A stretch of 64,000 nt of DNA from an uncultured Acidobacteriota bacterium (lineage in GTDB: Bacteria > Acidobacteriota > Thermoanaerobaculia > Gp7-AA8), in the NCBI GenBank assembly GCA_937870635.1, contig CALMZP010000032.1, forward strand, positions 1-64,000. The letters are read 5' to 3'. Shown here piece by piece: positions 8,809-19,035 of the stretch. A program made the position numbers and the translations under genes. Under the pieces are notes generated by a model. The model was not told where the DNA came from, did not search any database, and worked only from the letters and a program-made list of their open reading frames with translations. Each line of letters opens with the position of its first letter. Within the stretch, counting starts at the first letter, position 1.

Positions 8809-10017
8809 TCAGAGCTTCATCTCGATCCCGTAAACCTTCGCCCCCGCCTGCATCGCGGCACCGAGGGCGGAGCGCCGGAACCCCGGTCCGGCGAGCCACC
8901 ACTGCTCGAACATCACCTTCGACAGATGCCACGTCCGGCCGACGTTCCTGAGCTCGAGCTTCGGAGAGGGAGTGGCGAAGAAGTCGCCGAACGCGAAGCC
9001 GGCGAGATGCTCTCCCGCTTCGAGCATGCAGAATCCGTCGCCGCAGAATTCAGGAGCGGTCCCGCCGTTGATCTCAGCGGCGATCCGCCCCGCGAGCGCG
9101 AGTGCCTGCGCGTGTGCGAACACACCCGCTTTCGGCAGCATGAGCGGCGTATCGGGCTTCCAGGTTCCCGGAAGCTGGACGGCCGCGCAGTCGCCGATCG
9201 CAAAGATCGAAGGATCCTTTGTCACCAGCGTGCGCGGATCGACCGCGGCCCAGCCGGCGGCATTCGCCACGCCGGCCGTGCGGACGACGTCCGGTGGAAC
9301 ATGGCGAGGGATCGAGACGACCAGGTCTGCCTTCACCGGGTCTCGCCCTTCGAAGGCGAGAGCACCCTGCCCGGCTCCGCGCAGCACGTGATTCGGGTGA
9401 TAGCCGACACCGCGCTCCGCGAGCATCCCGGTCACCGCTTGTCCGAGCTCCGGCCCCGCGACCGGCATCGGCCGCGGCTCGGTCGTGTAGAGGTCGACCT
9501 GAGCGCTCACACCCTTCTGCCTCAGGTAATCACGGATCAGCATGGCTCCTTCCGCGGGCGCGCCGGGACACTTGTACGGAGTCGCTGTCACGACGATCGC
9601 CACGTTGCCGCCTCGAAACTCACGCAGGACGGAGTACAGCCGCTCGGCGCCGTCGAGCGTAAAGAACGTCTCGGAGCCGGCGAGGTCGAACCGCATCTCC
9701 GCCCCGCCGGCAAGCACCAGCCAGTCGTATGAGATCGCCTCGGTACCGGTGTGAACGACGCGCTCTTTCGCATCGATCTCCCGCGCCTCTCCGATGACCA
9801 GTTCCACACCGCTCCGAAGCAGGCGGCGCACAGGCCGTGTGATCGCATTCCGCTCTCTCTGGCCAACCATCAGCCAGAGGAATGAGGCGGCGAAGGCGTG
9901 CTCCGCCGTCCGCTCGATGACGATGATCCGGTGCCGCGGCGGGAGCGTCTCCCGAAGCTTGTTGGCGAGCATGATCCCGCCGATACCAGCCCCGACGATG
10001 ACAATGGTTTTGCTCAT
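8809..10017 (-). CDS. Sulfide:quinone reductase-like FAD/NAD(P) oxidoreductase
   Basis: This flavoprotein has 402 residues. The FAD-binding GAGIGG near residues 8-13 and the late IFAIGDCAAVQLP motif define the family. The PYKCPGAPAEGAMLIRDYL stretch is typical of sulfide:quinone reductase-like proteins and includes one redox Cys; a second Cys lies in the GDCA motif. It probably oxidises sulfide or another sulfur species and passes electrons to quinone. The ATG at 10017 follows a GGGGGAG ribosome site. It is the last gene of a four-gene operon with DsrE, a desaturase-like protein and an ArsR-rhodanese regulator, which supports a sulfur or persulfide role. An NADH dehydrogenase-like role is the alternative. 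Confidence 0.8.
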   Translation of the reverse strand: MSKTIVIVGAGIGGIMLANKLRETLPPRHRIIVIERTAEHAFAASFLWLMVGQRERNAITRPVRRLLRSGVELVIGEAREIDAKERVVHTGTEAISYDWLVLAGGAEMRFDLAGSETFFTLDGAERLYSVLREFRGGNVAIVVTATPYKCPGAPAEGAMLIRDYLRQKGVSAQVDLYTTEPRPMPVAGPELGQAVTGMLAERGVGYHPNHVLRGAGQGALAFEGRDPVKADLVVSIPRHVPPDVVRTAGVANAAGWAAVDPRTLVTKDPSIFAIGDCAAVQLPGTWKPDTPLMLPKAGVFAHAQALALAGRIAAEINGGTAPEFCGDGFCMLEAGEHLAGFAFGDFFATPSPKLELRNVGRTWHLSKVMFEQWWLAGPGFRRSALGAAMQAGAKVYGIEMKL

Positions 10018-10027
10018 CGGCTCCCCC

Positions 10028-10378
10028 TCAGAAAACGAGAACACGGTCGGCTTCCGTGGTCCATGACGCGAGTTGCTCCATGCTTCCGCGCGTGGCTCCG
10101 TCGGCGAGATCAGCGTCCGCGATCCCCCGTGCATCGATGCAGGAACCACAGACTGCGATCTCAGCCTTCCGCGCGACGAGACCTTTGAGCATGGATTCGA
10201 GGTTGTAGTAGCCGTTCGGAGTCTTCTGCCCACGCTTCGCGCATGAAGCTCCGTCGCCAATGAGGAACACCCGCACTTGTTCGCCCTCGCGCTTCGCGAG
10301 AGCGTAGGCCAGGCGCAGACCGTTGTAGCTTCGCTCGGTGCCGTACGGCGGATCGTTGAGGATGAACAGACTCTTCAT
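10028..10378 (-). CDS. DsrE family sulfur-carrier protein
   Basis: This is a 116-residue DsrE/DsrF-like protein (MKSLFILNDPPYGTERSYNGLRLA). Family members carry sulfur as persulfide on a conserved Cys. The candidate Cys lies in AEIAVCGSCIDARGI, and an extra Cys is in GASCAKRGQKTPNGYYNLE. The start ATG overlaps the stop of the upstream desaturase-like gene (ATGA), and the SQR-like gene follows 10 bp later. Together they suggest handling of reactive sulfur species. Confidence 0.85.
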   Translation of the reverse strand: MKSLFILNDPPYGTERSYNGLRLAYALAKREGEQVRVFLIGDGASCAKRGQKTPNGYYNLESMLKGLVARKAEIAVCGSCIDARGIADADLADGATRGSMEQLASWTTEADRVLVF

Positions 10379-11220
10379 GCAGCCCCCTGATGACTTCCGC
10401 TCCGTGCCGGATGGGGCGGCTCGTTCGCAATCCGGAACGGCAGCATCACCATCCACCGCAGCGTCTGAAGTGCTCCCTGCTGGTGATCTGGCATTCCGAT
10501 GACGGCCGGGGAGACCATCGACCGCGCGCGGTACGTTCCGAAGAGCCGATCCCACAGCGGGATGCTGAAGCCGAAGTTCGTGTCGCGGTCGGCACGCTCC
10601 ATCGAGTGGTGAATCGCGTGCATCGCCGGGGTGACCACGACCCAGCGCAGCGCGCGGTCGATCGCGTCAGGAAGCCGGACGTTCGCGTGATTGAAGAGCG
10701 AGGTCACGACCAGCAGCGTCTCGAAGAGCACGACGGCTGCTGCACTGGCGCCCAGCAGCGCCACCGCTGAGAGCTTGATCGCCATCGACAGCAGCAACTC
10801 GACCGGATGAAAGCGCGTCCCCAGAGTCACGTCGAAATCGACGTCCGCGTGATGCACCTCGTGAAACCGGAAAAACAATGGAACGGTATGAAAGAGAACG
10901 TGCTGACCGTAGATGACGAGGTCGAGTATGACGATCGACAGCACGATCTCGACGGCGGGGTTCCAGTTCACGAGATGCAGAAGGCCCACGCCGTACCGGT
11001 CAGCCCATAGCGCGGCCGACACGGCACCGATGGGAAAAACAACGCGCAGTACGGCTGTGTTGACGAGCGTGAGACCGAGGTTGTGGAGCCAGCGGCGCCG
11101 GCGAGCGACACGCAGCGGCCGTACTTCGAGAAACACCTCCGCCATCGCCATGGCGAGGAACACGGAAGCGAAGGCCGCGCCGCGGAACGCGGCCCCATGC
11201 GCCACGAGCCAGGCGCTCAT
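10375..11220 (-). CDS. Sterol desaturase/fatty-acid hydroxylase superfamily membrane protein
   Basis: This integral membrane protein of 281 residues belongs to the di-iron FA_hydroxylase superfamily. The three histidine boxes are visible as HVLFH, HEVHH and HAIHH, with further His in NHANVRLP. About four hydrophobic segments precede and separate them. It may hydroxylate or desaturate a lipid. The start at 11220 overlaps the stop of the ArsR-rhodanese gene (ATGA), and its own stop overlaps the DsrE start, so the unit is translationally coupled throughout. Why a lipid-modifying enzyme is coupled to sulfur genes is unclear. Confidence 0.85.
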   Translation of the reverse strand: MSAWLVAHGAAFRGAAFASVFLAMAMAEVFLEVRPLRVARRRRWLHNLGLTLVNTAVLRVVFPIGAVSAALWADRYGVGLLHLVNWNPAVEIVLSIVILDLVIYGQHVLFHTVPLFFRFHEVHHADVDFDVTLGTRFHPVELLLSMAIKLSAVALLGASAAAVVLFETLLVVTSLFNHANVRLPDAIDRALRWVVVTPAMHAIHHSMERADRDTNFGFSIPLWDRLFGTYRARSMVSPAVIGMPDHQQGALQTLRWMVMLPFRIANEPPHPARSGSHQGAA

Positions 11221-11897
11221 GAGCGTCGCGCGACGGGCTTGTCGCCCGTCACGACCTTCAGGCCCGCGGCCCGCCACTCGAGTACGCCGTCCTCGAGCCG
11301 GCGCGCGCGGAAGCCGCGCCGCGACAGCGTCCGCACGGCATCGGCGGAGAGCATGCAGTAGGGGCCGCGGCAGTAGGCGACGACTTCTTGTCCCTTGTTG
11401 AGCTCCTCGAGGCGAGCGGCGAGCTCGCCAGCGGGGACCGAGAGCGCGCCGGGCAGATGACCGGCCACGTACTCCTCGCGGGGCCGCACATCGATGAGGA
11501 TGGCGTCGCCGGAGCGAACGCGGGCCAGAAGGGTTCGCCGGTCGATCGCCTCGACGCCAGGAGCGGCGGAGAGCAGTTCCTTCCGCGCGCGCCGCAGTTC
11601 GGCGAGCTGCGACTCACCCACTTCGCGCAGGTGAACGAGCAACGCTCCGACCGCGTCGCTGGCGAGCCGGTAGGTGACATAGAGGCCGTGCTTTTCGGAT
11701 TCGACTAGGCGAGCCTGCCGCAGGACCTGAAGATGCTGCGACGCGTTGGCGATGGTCTGGGAGGTCGCATCGGCGAGTCGCTCCACCGTGCGTGGACCCT
11801 GCGCGAGGGCGTCGAGCATCTCGACCCGTTTGGGTGCGGAGAAAGCCTTGCCGAGGCGGGCCAGCTGTTCGTAGAGCGTTTCCTTTGGTCGAGCCAT
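11217..11897 (-). CDS. ArsR-type regulator fused to a rhodanese domain
   Basis: Residues about 1-95 form an ArsR winged helix (AFSAPKRVEMLDALAQGPRTVERLA...ANASQHLQVLRQARLVES). Residues about 120-220 form a rhodanese domain with the loop AYCRGPYCMLSADAV, whose two Cys can carry persulfide. The fusion is a known regulator type. It probably represses its own operon until sulfur stress modifies the rhodanese Cys. I start it at the ATG at 11897, nine bases after a -10-like box, so the transcript would be leaderless. An upstream in-frame ATG lies inside the promoter. It is the first gene of the operon. Confidence 0.9.
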   Translation of the reverse strand: MARPKETLYEQLARLGKAFSAPKRVEMLDALAQGPRTVERLADATSQTIANASQHLQVLRQARLVESEKHGLYVTYRLASDAVGALLVHLREVGESQLAELRRARKELLSAAPGVEAIDRRTLLARVRSGDAILIDVRPREEYVAGHLPGALSVPAGELAARLEELNKGQEVVAYCRGPYCMLSADAVRTLSRRGFRARRLEDGVLEWRAAGLKVVTGDKPVARRS

Positions 11898-11899
11898 GG

Positions 11900-11933
11900 A
11901 CACTAATCTAGTGTCGGCTTGATTAATAGTCAA
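11900..11933 (-). promoter_or_regulatory. Promoter with palindromic operator of the ArsR-rhodanese operon
   Basis: On the minus strand TTGACT (11933-11928) and TAGATT (11910-11905) are separated by exactly 17 bp, a sigma-70-like promoter. The -10 box lies within the perfect inverted repeat ACACTA-ATC-TAGTGT (11900-11914), the best operator candidate for the ArsR domain. The start codon is only 8 bases downstream of the -10 box. Confidence 0.65.
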
Positions 11934-11973
11934 GTGACTGATTGATTATGAGCCACCCTTCTTCCCGCGTAAC

Positions 11974-11998
11974 GTTCCGCCTTCGCGTTCGGCGGAAC
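11974..11998. terminator. Hairpin after vapC
   Basis: GTTCCGCC at 11974-11981 pairs perfectly with GGCGGAAC at 11991-11998 around a 9-nt loop. It lies between the vapC stop and the ArsR promoter and could end vapC transcription. There is no U-tract, so it is a weak terminator call. Confidence 0.35.
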
Positions 11999-12034
11999 GG
12001 TCGTCACAGCACCGGGCCGATCGGTCAACGCGCG

Positions 12035-12466
12035 TCAGCCGAGCGGGTTTCGGACGCGAAGGTGGCGGAATCGACCAAAGTCGCGATCCGCCGTCCACAG
12101 CTCGCGAATTCCGTGCTGCACACAAAGCGCGGCAATGCGCGCATCGTGGACCGCGGGTCCGGTCGTCTTCGACGCAACGAGCAGCTCGCGGAGCGAGTCC
12201 CAGGCGCCCGGCTGCTCCGACAGGAGATGGAGCCCCGGTGACTCCAGCCACGCATCGACCTGGTCGAGTGCCTTCGCCAGCGGCGTGGGCGGTGAAAAGA
12301 TCCGTGGGTGCGTGGTAATGGCCAGGAACTCGTGAATGCATGGCCACGGGATGGCCCATGGCGACGCGCCTTCCGCGAGATCGCGGATGACCTCGTACGC
12401 CTCGACGTGCCACGCCGAATCCTCCCGGTGCGCGTACACGAGAAGATTCGTGTCGACGGCAATCAT
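12035..12466 (-). CDS. vapC: VapC-type PIN-domain toxin
   Basis: This PIN-domain ribonuclease has 143 residues. The acidic active-site residues are visible: Asp in IAVDTNLLVYA, Glu in CIHEFLAI, Asp in VHDARIAALC and Asp in TADRDFGRF. VapC toxins cleave tRNA or rRNA when free of antitoxin. The ATG at 12466 overlaps the stop of the upstream antitoxin gene (ATGA), and the product starts MIAVDTN, the usual VapC start. Confidence 0.9.
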   Translation of the reverse strand: MIAVDTNLLVYAHREDSAWHVEAYEVIRDLAEGASPWAIPWPCIHEFLAITTHPRIFSPPTPLAKALDQVDAWLESPGLHLLSEQPGAWDSLRELLVASKTTGPAVHDARIAALCVQHGIRELWTADRDFGRFRHLRVRNPLG

Positions 12467-12714
12467 CCGCCACGCCCCTCGTAAATGAGCTCGCGCAACC
12501 GATGCCACTCCCCCGGGACGCCGGGCTGAAGGCCCTTCCCGCGAAAGGCCGCGCGCCGCAGGCGGAAACCTTTTCTCCTCCTGCGCTCGTCGAGCGACCG
12601 TCTGAGGCCCTCCTCGATCAGCTCGCGGAGTGTGCTCGACTCCCGCGACGCCACTCGCTTCGCCTCGTCGAGCAGCGCATCCGAGATCTCCACGGTGGTC
12701 TTCACGAGACCCAT
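12463..12714 (-). CDS. vapB: VapB-type ribbon-helix-helix antitoxin
   Basis: This antitoxin has 83 residues, with an N-terminal ribbon-helix-helix (GLVKTTVEISDALLDEAKRVASRESSTLRELIEEGLRRSL) that should bind DNA and a basic C-terminal tail that should wrap the VapC toxin. I use the ATG at 12714; a GTG at 12732 adds six residues. A short inverted repeat, ATAT-GGTA-ATAT (12713-12724), overlaps the start and could be an autoregulatory site. It precedes vapC with a 4-bp overlap. Confidence 0.85.
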   Translation of the reverse strand: MGLVKTTVEISDALLDEAKRVASRESSTLRELIEEGLRRSLDERRRRKGFRLRRAAFRGKGLQPGVPGEWHRLRELIYEGRGG

Positions 12715-12750
12715 ATTACCATATCGCTTCACCCAGCCCGCCCAGCACCC

Positions 12751-12982
12751 TCACCCGTCGCGCGCCAGATCCTCGTCGACGTCCGGAGTGAGCTCACGCG
12801 CGATCGTGAGGAGCGCTGCCGCAAGAGGAACCGCCACGAGCAGCCCCAGGAAACCGAAGAGAATCGAAGGCGCGGACCTCCCAGAGCACGAGCAGAACGA
12901 GGGCGAGTCCGGCGACGACCGCTGCTGCGCGAAGCGTCAGGAAAGTCCGAGAGCGGTTGTTGCCGGAGACATGGTTCGCCAT
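12751..12982 (-). pseudogene. Remnant of an AI-2E family transporter (internal deletion)
   Basis: An ATG at 12982 opens MANHVSGNNRSRTFLTLRAA followed by the first membrane helix (VVAGLALVLLVLWEVRA), as at the start of AI-2E (PerM-like) permeases. After about 37 codons the frame shifts, and the other frame reads PSILFGFLGLLVAVPLAAALL and ends shortly after at a TGA at 12751-12753, which is the classic C-terminus of the same family. The about 270 residues between them are gone. Both ends survive next to each other, so this is a deletion scar, not a functional gene. Confidence 0.75.
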
Positions 12983-13063
12983 TGAACTCGATTCAGGAGC
13001 AATGACGGTGCCTCTTGCCCGCACGAACAGGTGTGGGCACCGAAGTTGAATGGTGTCCCATTC

Positions 13064-13213
13064 ATGCCCAAGGCACTCTGGATCATCGTGGCGATCCTCG
13101 TCATCTTCTGGCTCGCCGGTTCGGTGATCGGCTTCCTCGGCGACATCATCCACGTCGTCCTGGTCGTTGCGATTGCGCTGGCGATTCTCGCCTTCGTCAA
13201 ACGGAAGGTCTGA
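13064..13213 (+). CDS. Small lmo0937/DUF5670-type membrane protein
   Basis: This 49-residue protein, MPKALWIIVAILVIFWLAGS then GFLGDIIHVVLVVAIALAIL, has two hydrophobic helices and a basic end (KRKV). It matches the small lmo0937/DUF5670 membrane protein pattern. The function is unknown. A second member of the same type is encoded in the integron cassette at 63267-63419. Confidence 0.7.
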   Translation: MPKALWIIVAILVIFWLAGSVIGFLGDIIHVVLVVAIALAILAFVKRKV

Positions 13214-13230
13214 CCGGCCGCTGATGGAGA

Positions 13231-13318
13231 CGTCATCCCGAGGCGCAAAGACGCCGAAGGACCTCGAGATGCGCATCGTGCAGAGCCTCACGTCCGGCGC
13301 AATAGGGATGACGGCGGC
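13231..13318. repeat. Dispersed palindrome ending in GTCATCCC/GGGATGAC
   Basis: GTCATCCCGAGGCGC begins near 13232 and GGGATGAC closes the unit near 13317. The inner sequence AAGACGCCGAAGGACCTCGA resembles, in reverse complement, bases about 16660-16720 and more weakly 40141-40180. It fills the gap between the small membrane protein and oxyR and may act as a bidirectional terminator. Confidence 0.6.
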
Positions 13319-13337
13319 GCAACTTTGCAGCCCGCGA

Positions 13338-14229
13338 TCAGAGATCGACGGCGCTTCGCAGCGTCGCGGCGATCGCTCGCAGCGCGTTGCGCAGCGGGGA
13401 GGTCTTTCGCCAGGCAAGCACGATCGTGCGATGCGGAGCAGGGTCGGCGAACCTGCGCAACTCCAGGCCTCGGCCTTCGACACTGACCGCCAGTTCCGGC
13501 AGGAGCGTGACCGCGCCGCCGGAGGCGACCATCTGTACGAGCGTGGGCAGACTCGTCGCCCGGAATTCGAGCTCGTGCGCGCGAGCCTTGGCGCAGATGG
13601 CCAGCGCCTGATCGCGAAAACAGTGTCCGTCCTCGAGCAGCAGAACATCCTCACCGCGCAGCGCTGCCGCGCGCAGCGGCCTCCGGTCCTGCATGAGCCG
13701 GTGCGTCCGCGCCGCCGCCAGAACGAAGCGGTCCTCGGCGATCACCGCGGCTTCGACCTCGCCGAGATGTGCTTCTCTGGCGACGAGCATAGCGTCGAGG
13801 GCCCCCGATTCGAGCTGCTCGGAAAGAGACGCGGTCTTCTCTTCCCTCCACAGCAGGCGCAGGCGTGGATACTGCCGGCGCAGCAGCGGCGCCACACGCG
13901 GAAGAAGATACGGCGAGACCGTTGGAATGATGCCGATGCGCATCGTGCCGGCGAAGGGGTCCGCCGCATGGCGCGCCGATGACTCGACATCGTCGGCGTG
14001 ATGGAGAAGGACGCGCGCGCGCGCGATCACGTCGCTGCCGTGACGCGTCAGGATGACGCGGCGCCGGTCCCGCTCGAAGAGCCGCACGCCGATGGCCTCC
14101 TCGAGTTGCGCCAGCTGCGCGGAGAGCGACGGCTGGGAGACGTTGCAGCGCTCCGCCGCCTTGCGGAAATTGAGCGTGTCCGCCACGGCCACGGCGTATT
14201 CGAGCTGGCGCAGGGAGAAGCGGTGACTC

Positions 14230-14231
<2 letters not shown>
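13338..14231 (-). CDS. oxyR: Hydrogen-peroxide sensor OxyR (LysR family)
   Basis: This LysR-type regulator has 297 residues. The N-terminal helix-turn-helix is LNFRKAAERCNVSQPSLSAQ. The redox pair is conserved: Cys204 and Cys213 in EDGHCFRDQALAIC have the same 9-residue spacing as Cys199/Cys208 of E. coli OxyR, so peroxide can form the activating disulfide. It is divergently transcribed from katG, and an ATAG-N7-CTAT operator overlaps its start codon, which suggests autoregulation together with control of katG. Confidence 0.93.
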
Positions 14232-16572
<2,341 letters not shown>

Positions 16573-16576
16573 GAGC

Positions 16577-16785
16577 GTGTCATTCCGAGCGAAACCTGGA
16601 TGCTCGCGGCGCTCGCTGTTCACGTCATCCTGAGCCGGCGAAGCGCGGGCGTTGGACCTCAGGTTACGCATCTTGAGGCCGTTCGGCGTCTTCGCGCCTC
16701 AGGGTGACGTGGCTCGTTTCTCCCTCGCAGGCACGTCGCGCTTCAGGAAGACCATTGGAGCGCGGGCGACCCCGCCCGCGCTCTG
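16577..16785. repeat. Dispersed palindromes after katG, including a GC-rich hairpin
   Basis: A GTCATTCCGAGCG start at about 16578, a CGTCATCCTGAG segment near 16623 and a complementary GCGCCTCAGGGTGACG near 16696-16711 form nested imperfect palindromes. At 16758-16768 GAGCGCGGGCG pairs perfectly with 16773-16783 around the loop ACCC; this last hairpin belongs to the GC-rich family found elsewhere in the window. No gene is seen here. Confidence 0.65.
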
Positions 16786-16804
16786 AGGCCGCACTCCAAA
16801 AACT

Positions 16805-16984
16805 CTAAAGCCCTCTTAACCGCACAGCCAGCAGCAGGAGCCCGAACCCGATGATCCAGGACCACTGCACGATGTTGCCGTCGAGCCTCACCACACCGAA
16901 CGTTCCAGCCAGGGCAACCACATAAAGTATTAAGCAGATGATCCAGGTGATCTCTTTGGGCGCTTTACCGCTCGATCCTCGCAT
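16805..16984 (-). CDS. Small two-helix membrane protein (59 residues)
   Basis: An ATG at 16984, with an ideal GGAGGAAG ribosome site, opens MRGSSGKAPKEITWIICLIL, continues with a hydrophobic helix and a short loop (VVRLDGNIVQW), then a second helix (WIIGFGLLLLAV) and a basic end (RLRGL). The product is too short for most gene finders. Similar two-helix proteins occur in environmental bacteria without a known function. The strong ribosome site and the amphipathic ends make it likely to be real. Between this gene and 17320 I see no other convincing gene. Confidence 0.65.
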   Translation of the reverse strand: MRGSSGKAPKEITWIICLILYVVALAGTFGVVRLDGNIVQWSWIIGFGLLLLAVRLRGL

Positions 16985-17320
16985 GCTTCCTCCAGACGCC
17001 AGAGCGTCGTGCGGTCACTGTACTCCTTCGCGCTCATCCGATCGTGGACGCCCGAATGATTTTCGGGGTACATCGGCGACATGGATGACCCCGTCAACTT
17101 AGCGATCGGCCTCGTCGGGGCGCTGATGGCGTTTGCGGGCATGACGCGTGGGTCTCGCGCGCGCATCGCACCGTCGTGACGATGGAGCGTTTCCATGTCT
17201 CCGAGAGCACCGAATCGTTGACAAGAGGCGCTGCAGCAGAGGACGGTTGACCACGAGTCGACCTCGTATGCGGCGCGGCCCTTGCTCTGGATCCAATGCA
17301 ATCACATGGAGGTGATCGAC

Positions 17321-17521
17321 ATGGCTTCAGGCAAAGAGCACCAGGACGAAGGGAAGCTCGATCAGGTAAAAGGCGCAGTCAAAGAAGGTTTCGGCGCGCT
17401 GACTGGCGACCGCAGCACGGAAGCCGAGGGAAAGCTCGATCGCGCGAAGGGCAAGCTTCAGGAAGAGTACGGAAAGATCAAATCCGACTTGACTGACGAG
17501 GATCCGAAACCGCGACCCTGA
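17321..17521 (+). CDS. CsbD family stress-response protein
   Basis: This hydrophilic protein of 66 residues contains two copies of the CsbD motif: EGKLDQVKGAVKEGFGALTGD and EGKLDRAKGKLQEEYGKIKSD. CsbD-like proteins are abundant in general stress, but their function is unclear. The ATG at 17321 has a GGAGGT site at 17309-17314; upstream in-frame ATGs lack one. The end of this gene overlaps the run-out of a truncated gene on the other strand. Confidence 0.88.
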   Translation: MASGKEHQDEGKLDQVKGAVKEGFGALTGDRSTEAEGKLDRAKGKLQEEYGKIKSDLTDEDPKPRP

Positions 17522-17783
17522 TCGCGAGTTGGAGAAATGCAACCACGGAGCACACGGAGGACAAAGAGAAGATCGCTGTGCACTCTGTGTCTCCGTGGTT
17601 AAACCGTCTGATCGGTCCGCGCTGACCAGGCGAGTTGTCGCAGCAGTGCGTGCCGCCGCATTCCTGGCAGGTACGCAGGTGGACCCAGCGCGATCCGATC
17701 TTGACGCATTCGTCGCGCTCGCGCTTGCGCGGCGGTTTCACGGTTTTGACTGCATCGATGTGGGCGCACCGCGAGCCGGCCAT
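17478..17783 (-). pseudogene. Truncated UBP-type zinc-finger protein
   Basis: From the ATG at 17783 the first 54 residues match small bacterial ZnF-UBP proteins: CAHID...ERDECVKIGSRWVHLRTCQECGGTHCCDNSP. The family normally continues with a His-rich half (HATxHFxxTxHPxxRSxE) that holds the remaining zinc ligands. Here the match stops at about 17622, and the frame runs through a repeat (17541-17600) to a stop at 17478. The second half was replaced by the repeat. It follows the YciI gene by 4 bp, probably in one transcript. Confidence 0.6.
17541..17600. repeat. Inverted repeat AACCACGGAG / CTCCGTGGTT
   Basis: A perfect 10-bp inverted repeat (17541-17550 and 17591-17600) has further partial pairing between CACACGGAGG and the CTCTGTGTCT part. 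The unit lies exactly where the zinc-finger gene loses its second half, so it may mark an insertion or recombination point. Confidence 0.55.
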
Positions 17784-17787
17784 GAAA

Positions 17788-18240
17788 CTACTCCCTCGGC
17801 TTCTCGATCTTCCGGTGGGTTTCGTGCACGGCCATCAGCGCGGCCGTCCCGTACCACGGCGTCAGCTCAGCCACGAAGACGCCCGCCTTCACGGCGGGAT
17901 CGAAAACGACCAGTTGCTCCGCCTCCGCGACTGTCGCCACATTGAAGATGTAGAGACCGCGATAAGCCTTGTCGTTCTTTCCGAACGGGCCGGCCACGGC
18001 GAGCTTGCCCTCATCTGCCAGGCGATTGATGTTCGCGAAATGTCCCGCGAAGATCTCCTTCCGCGCGTCTCCCTGAACCTCGGCGTCTTTCGGGCCGGTC
18101 TTGAGGATGCAGAAAACGTACTTCTTCATCCCCCGTTCGTCGGCGCCGAGTCTTTTCGCCAGATCCGCATCGAACTTTTCGGCAGCGGCGAGCGGAGTGG
18201 TGAGAGCGATGAGCACGAGGGCAAGGAAAAGAGCTTTCAT
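17788..18240 (-). CDS. Secreted YciI-like protein
   Basis: This protein has 150 residues, with a signal peptide (MKALFLALVLIALTTPLAAA) followed by a YciI/YCII domain (KYVFCILKTGPKD...FAGHFANINRLADEGKLAVAGPFG...GLYIFNVATVAEAEQLVVFDPAVKAGVF). YciI proteins are small dimeric alpha-beta-barrel proteins with a His-Asp pair; the role of exported ones is unknown. The start at 18240 is the first codon of the signal peptide, and longer in-frame starts have no support. It is followed by the truncated zinc-finger gene. Confidence 0.8.
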   Translation of the reverse strand: MKALFLALVLIALTTPLAAAEKFDADLAKRLGADERGMKKYVFCILKTGPKDAEVQGDARKEIFAGHFANINRLADEGKLAVAGPFGKNDKAYRGLYIFNVATVAEAEQLVVFDPAVKAGVFVAELTPWYGTAALMAVHETHRKIEKPRE

Positions 18241-18444
18241 GGTGAGCATCACTATACGCGGGCGCATCGCCTCCGTTTTGAGACGCCCTCCGAGCTGCCG
18301 CACTCCAACCTGTTCTCCCGATCCAGAGCGCCCCGACCGCCGGCGTGATAACCTTTTGCTCACCTTCTACAATCTGGTAACGGACGAACCTGCGAGCCAT
18401 CGCGCCGTAGGACGCGGCGCGATCCCGCAATGGAGAGCAAACCG

Positions 18445-19026
18445 ATGATCTTCCGAATCCTCGCGCTCAGCCTCGTCGTGGCCATCTCTCTCACTGCAGT
18501 TTCCGGCTGCACGAAAGCCGAATCGACGCCCCCTCCCACATCTGCCGCAACCACCACGCCCGCGCCCTCGCCATCCGCGACCACGCCGCCGGTAGCTGCC
18601 GCCTCGGCCGCACCGCCGGCCGGCGGTGCAGGATCGGCGATCGCCGTCGCCGAGGGCGAACAATCAGGTGTACGGGCCGAGGTGACCGAGCTTCGCCGCT
18701 CCTCCGGTGGCACGGTGAACCTCAAGTTCACGCTCATCAACGACTCGACCGAAAGCGTCGGTTTCGGCTACGACTTCGTGGAGAAGAACAAGGGATACGG
18801 CGATATCGGCGGCGTTCACCTCATCGATCAGAACGCGAAGAAAAAATACTTCGTCGCCCGCGACAGCGAAGGCAACTGCGTCTGCAGCCGCGACCAGAAG
18901 GACCTCCCGCCGGGACAGAGACGAAATCTGTGGGCGAAGTTCCCCGCGCCCCCGCCCGACGTGAAGACCATTTCGATCGTGATTCCCCGCTTCTCTCCTC
19001 TGGACGATGTTCCGCTGAGCGATTGA
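18445..19026 (+). CDS. Lipoprotein of unknown function
   Basis: The protein has about 193 residues. The N-terminus is a lipoprotein signal ending in the lipobox TAVSGC, followed by a long Pro/Ala/Thr linker (about residues 25-70) that spans the envelope. The globular part (GVRAEVTELRRSSGGTVNLKFTLINDSTESVGFGYDF) looks like a beta-sandwich of the kind that often precedes an OmpA-domain gene. I use the ATG at 18445; the ATG at 18430 is in frame. The next gene starts 9 bp downstream. Confidence 0.65.
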   Translation: MIFRILALSLVVAISLTAVSGCTKAESTPPPTSAATTTPAPSPSATTPPVAAASAAPPAGGAGSAIAVAEGEQSGVRAEVTELRRSSGGTVNLKFTLINDSTESVGFGYDFVEKNKGYGDIGGVHLIDQNAKKKYFVARDSEGNCVCSRDQKDLPPGQRRNLWAKFPAPPPDVKTISIVIPRFSPLDDVPLSD

Positions 19027-19035
19027 GGATCGGCC

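Noticed and set aside
7297-9732. Long + strand frame of about 811 codons
   Set aside because: It is antisense to the histidine kinase and SQR-like genes, has no recognisable domain and is typical of GC-rich shadow frames.
17081-17179. 32-codon frame MDDPVNLAIGLVGALMAFAG on the + strand
   Set aside because: One hydrophobic stretch, but no ribosome site and no family; too little support for a gene.
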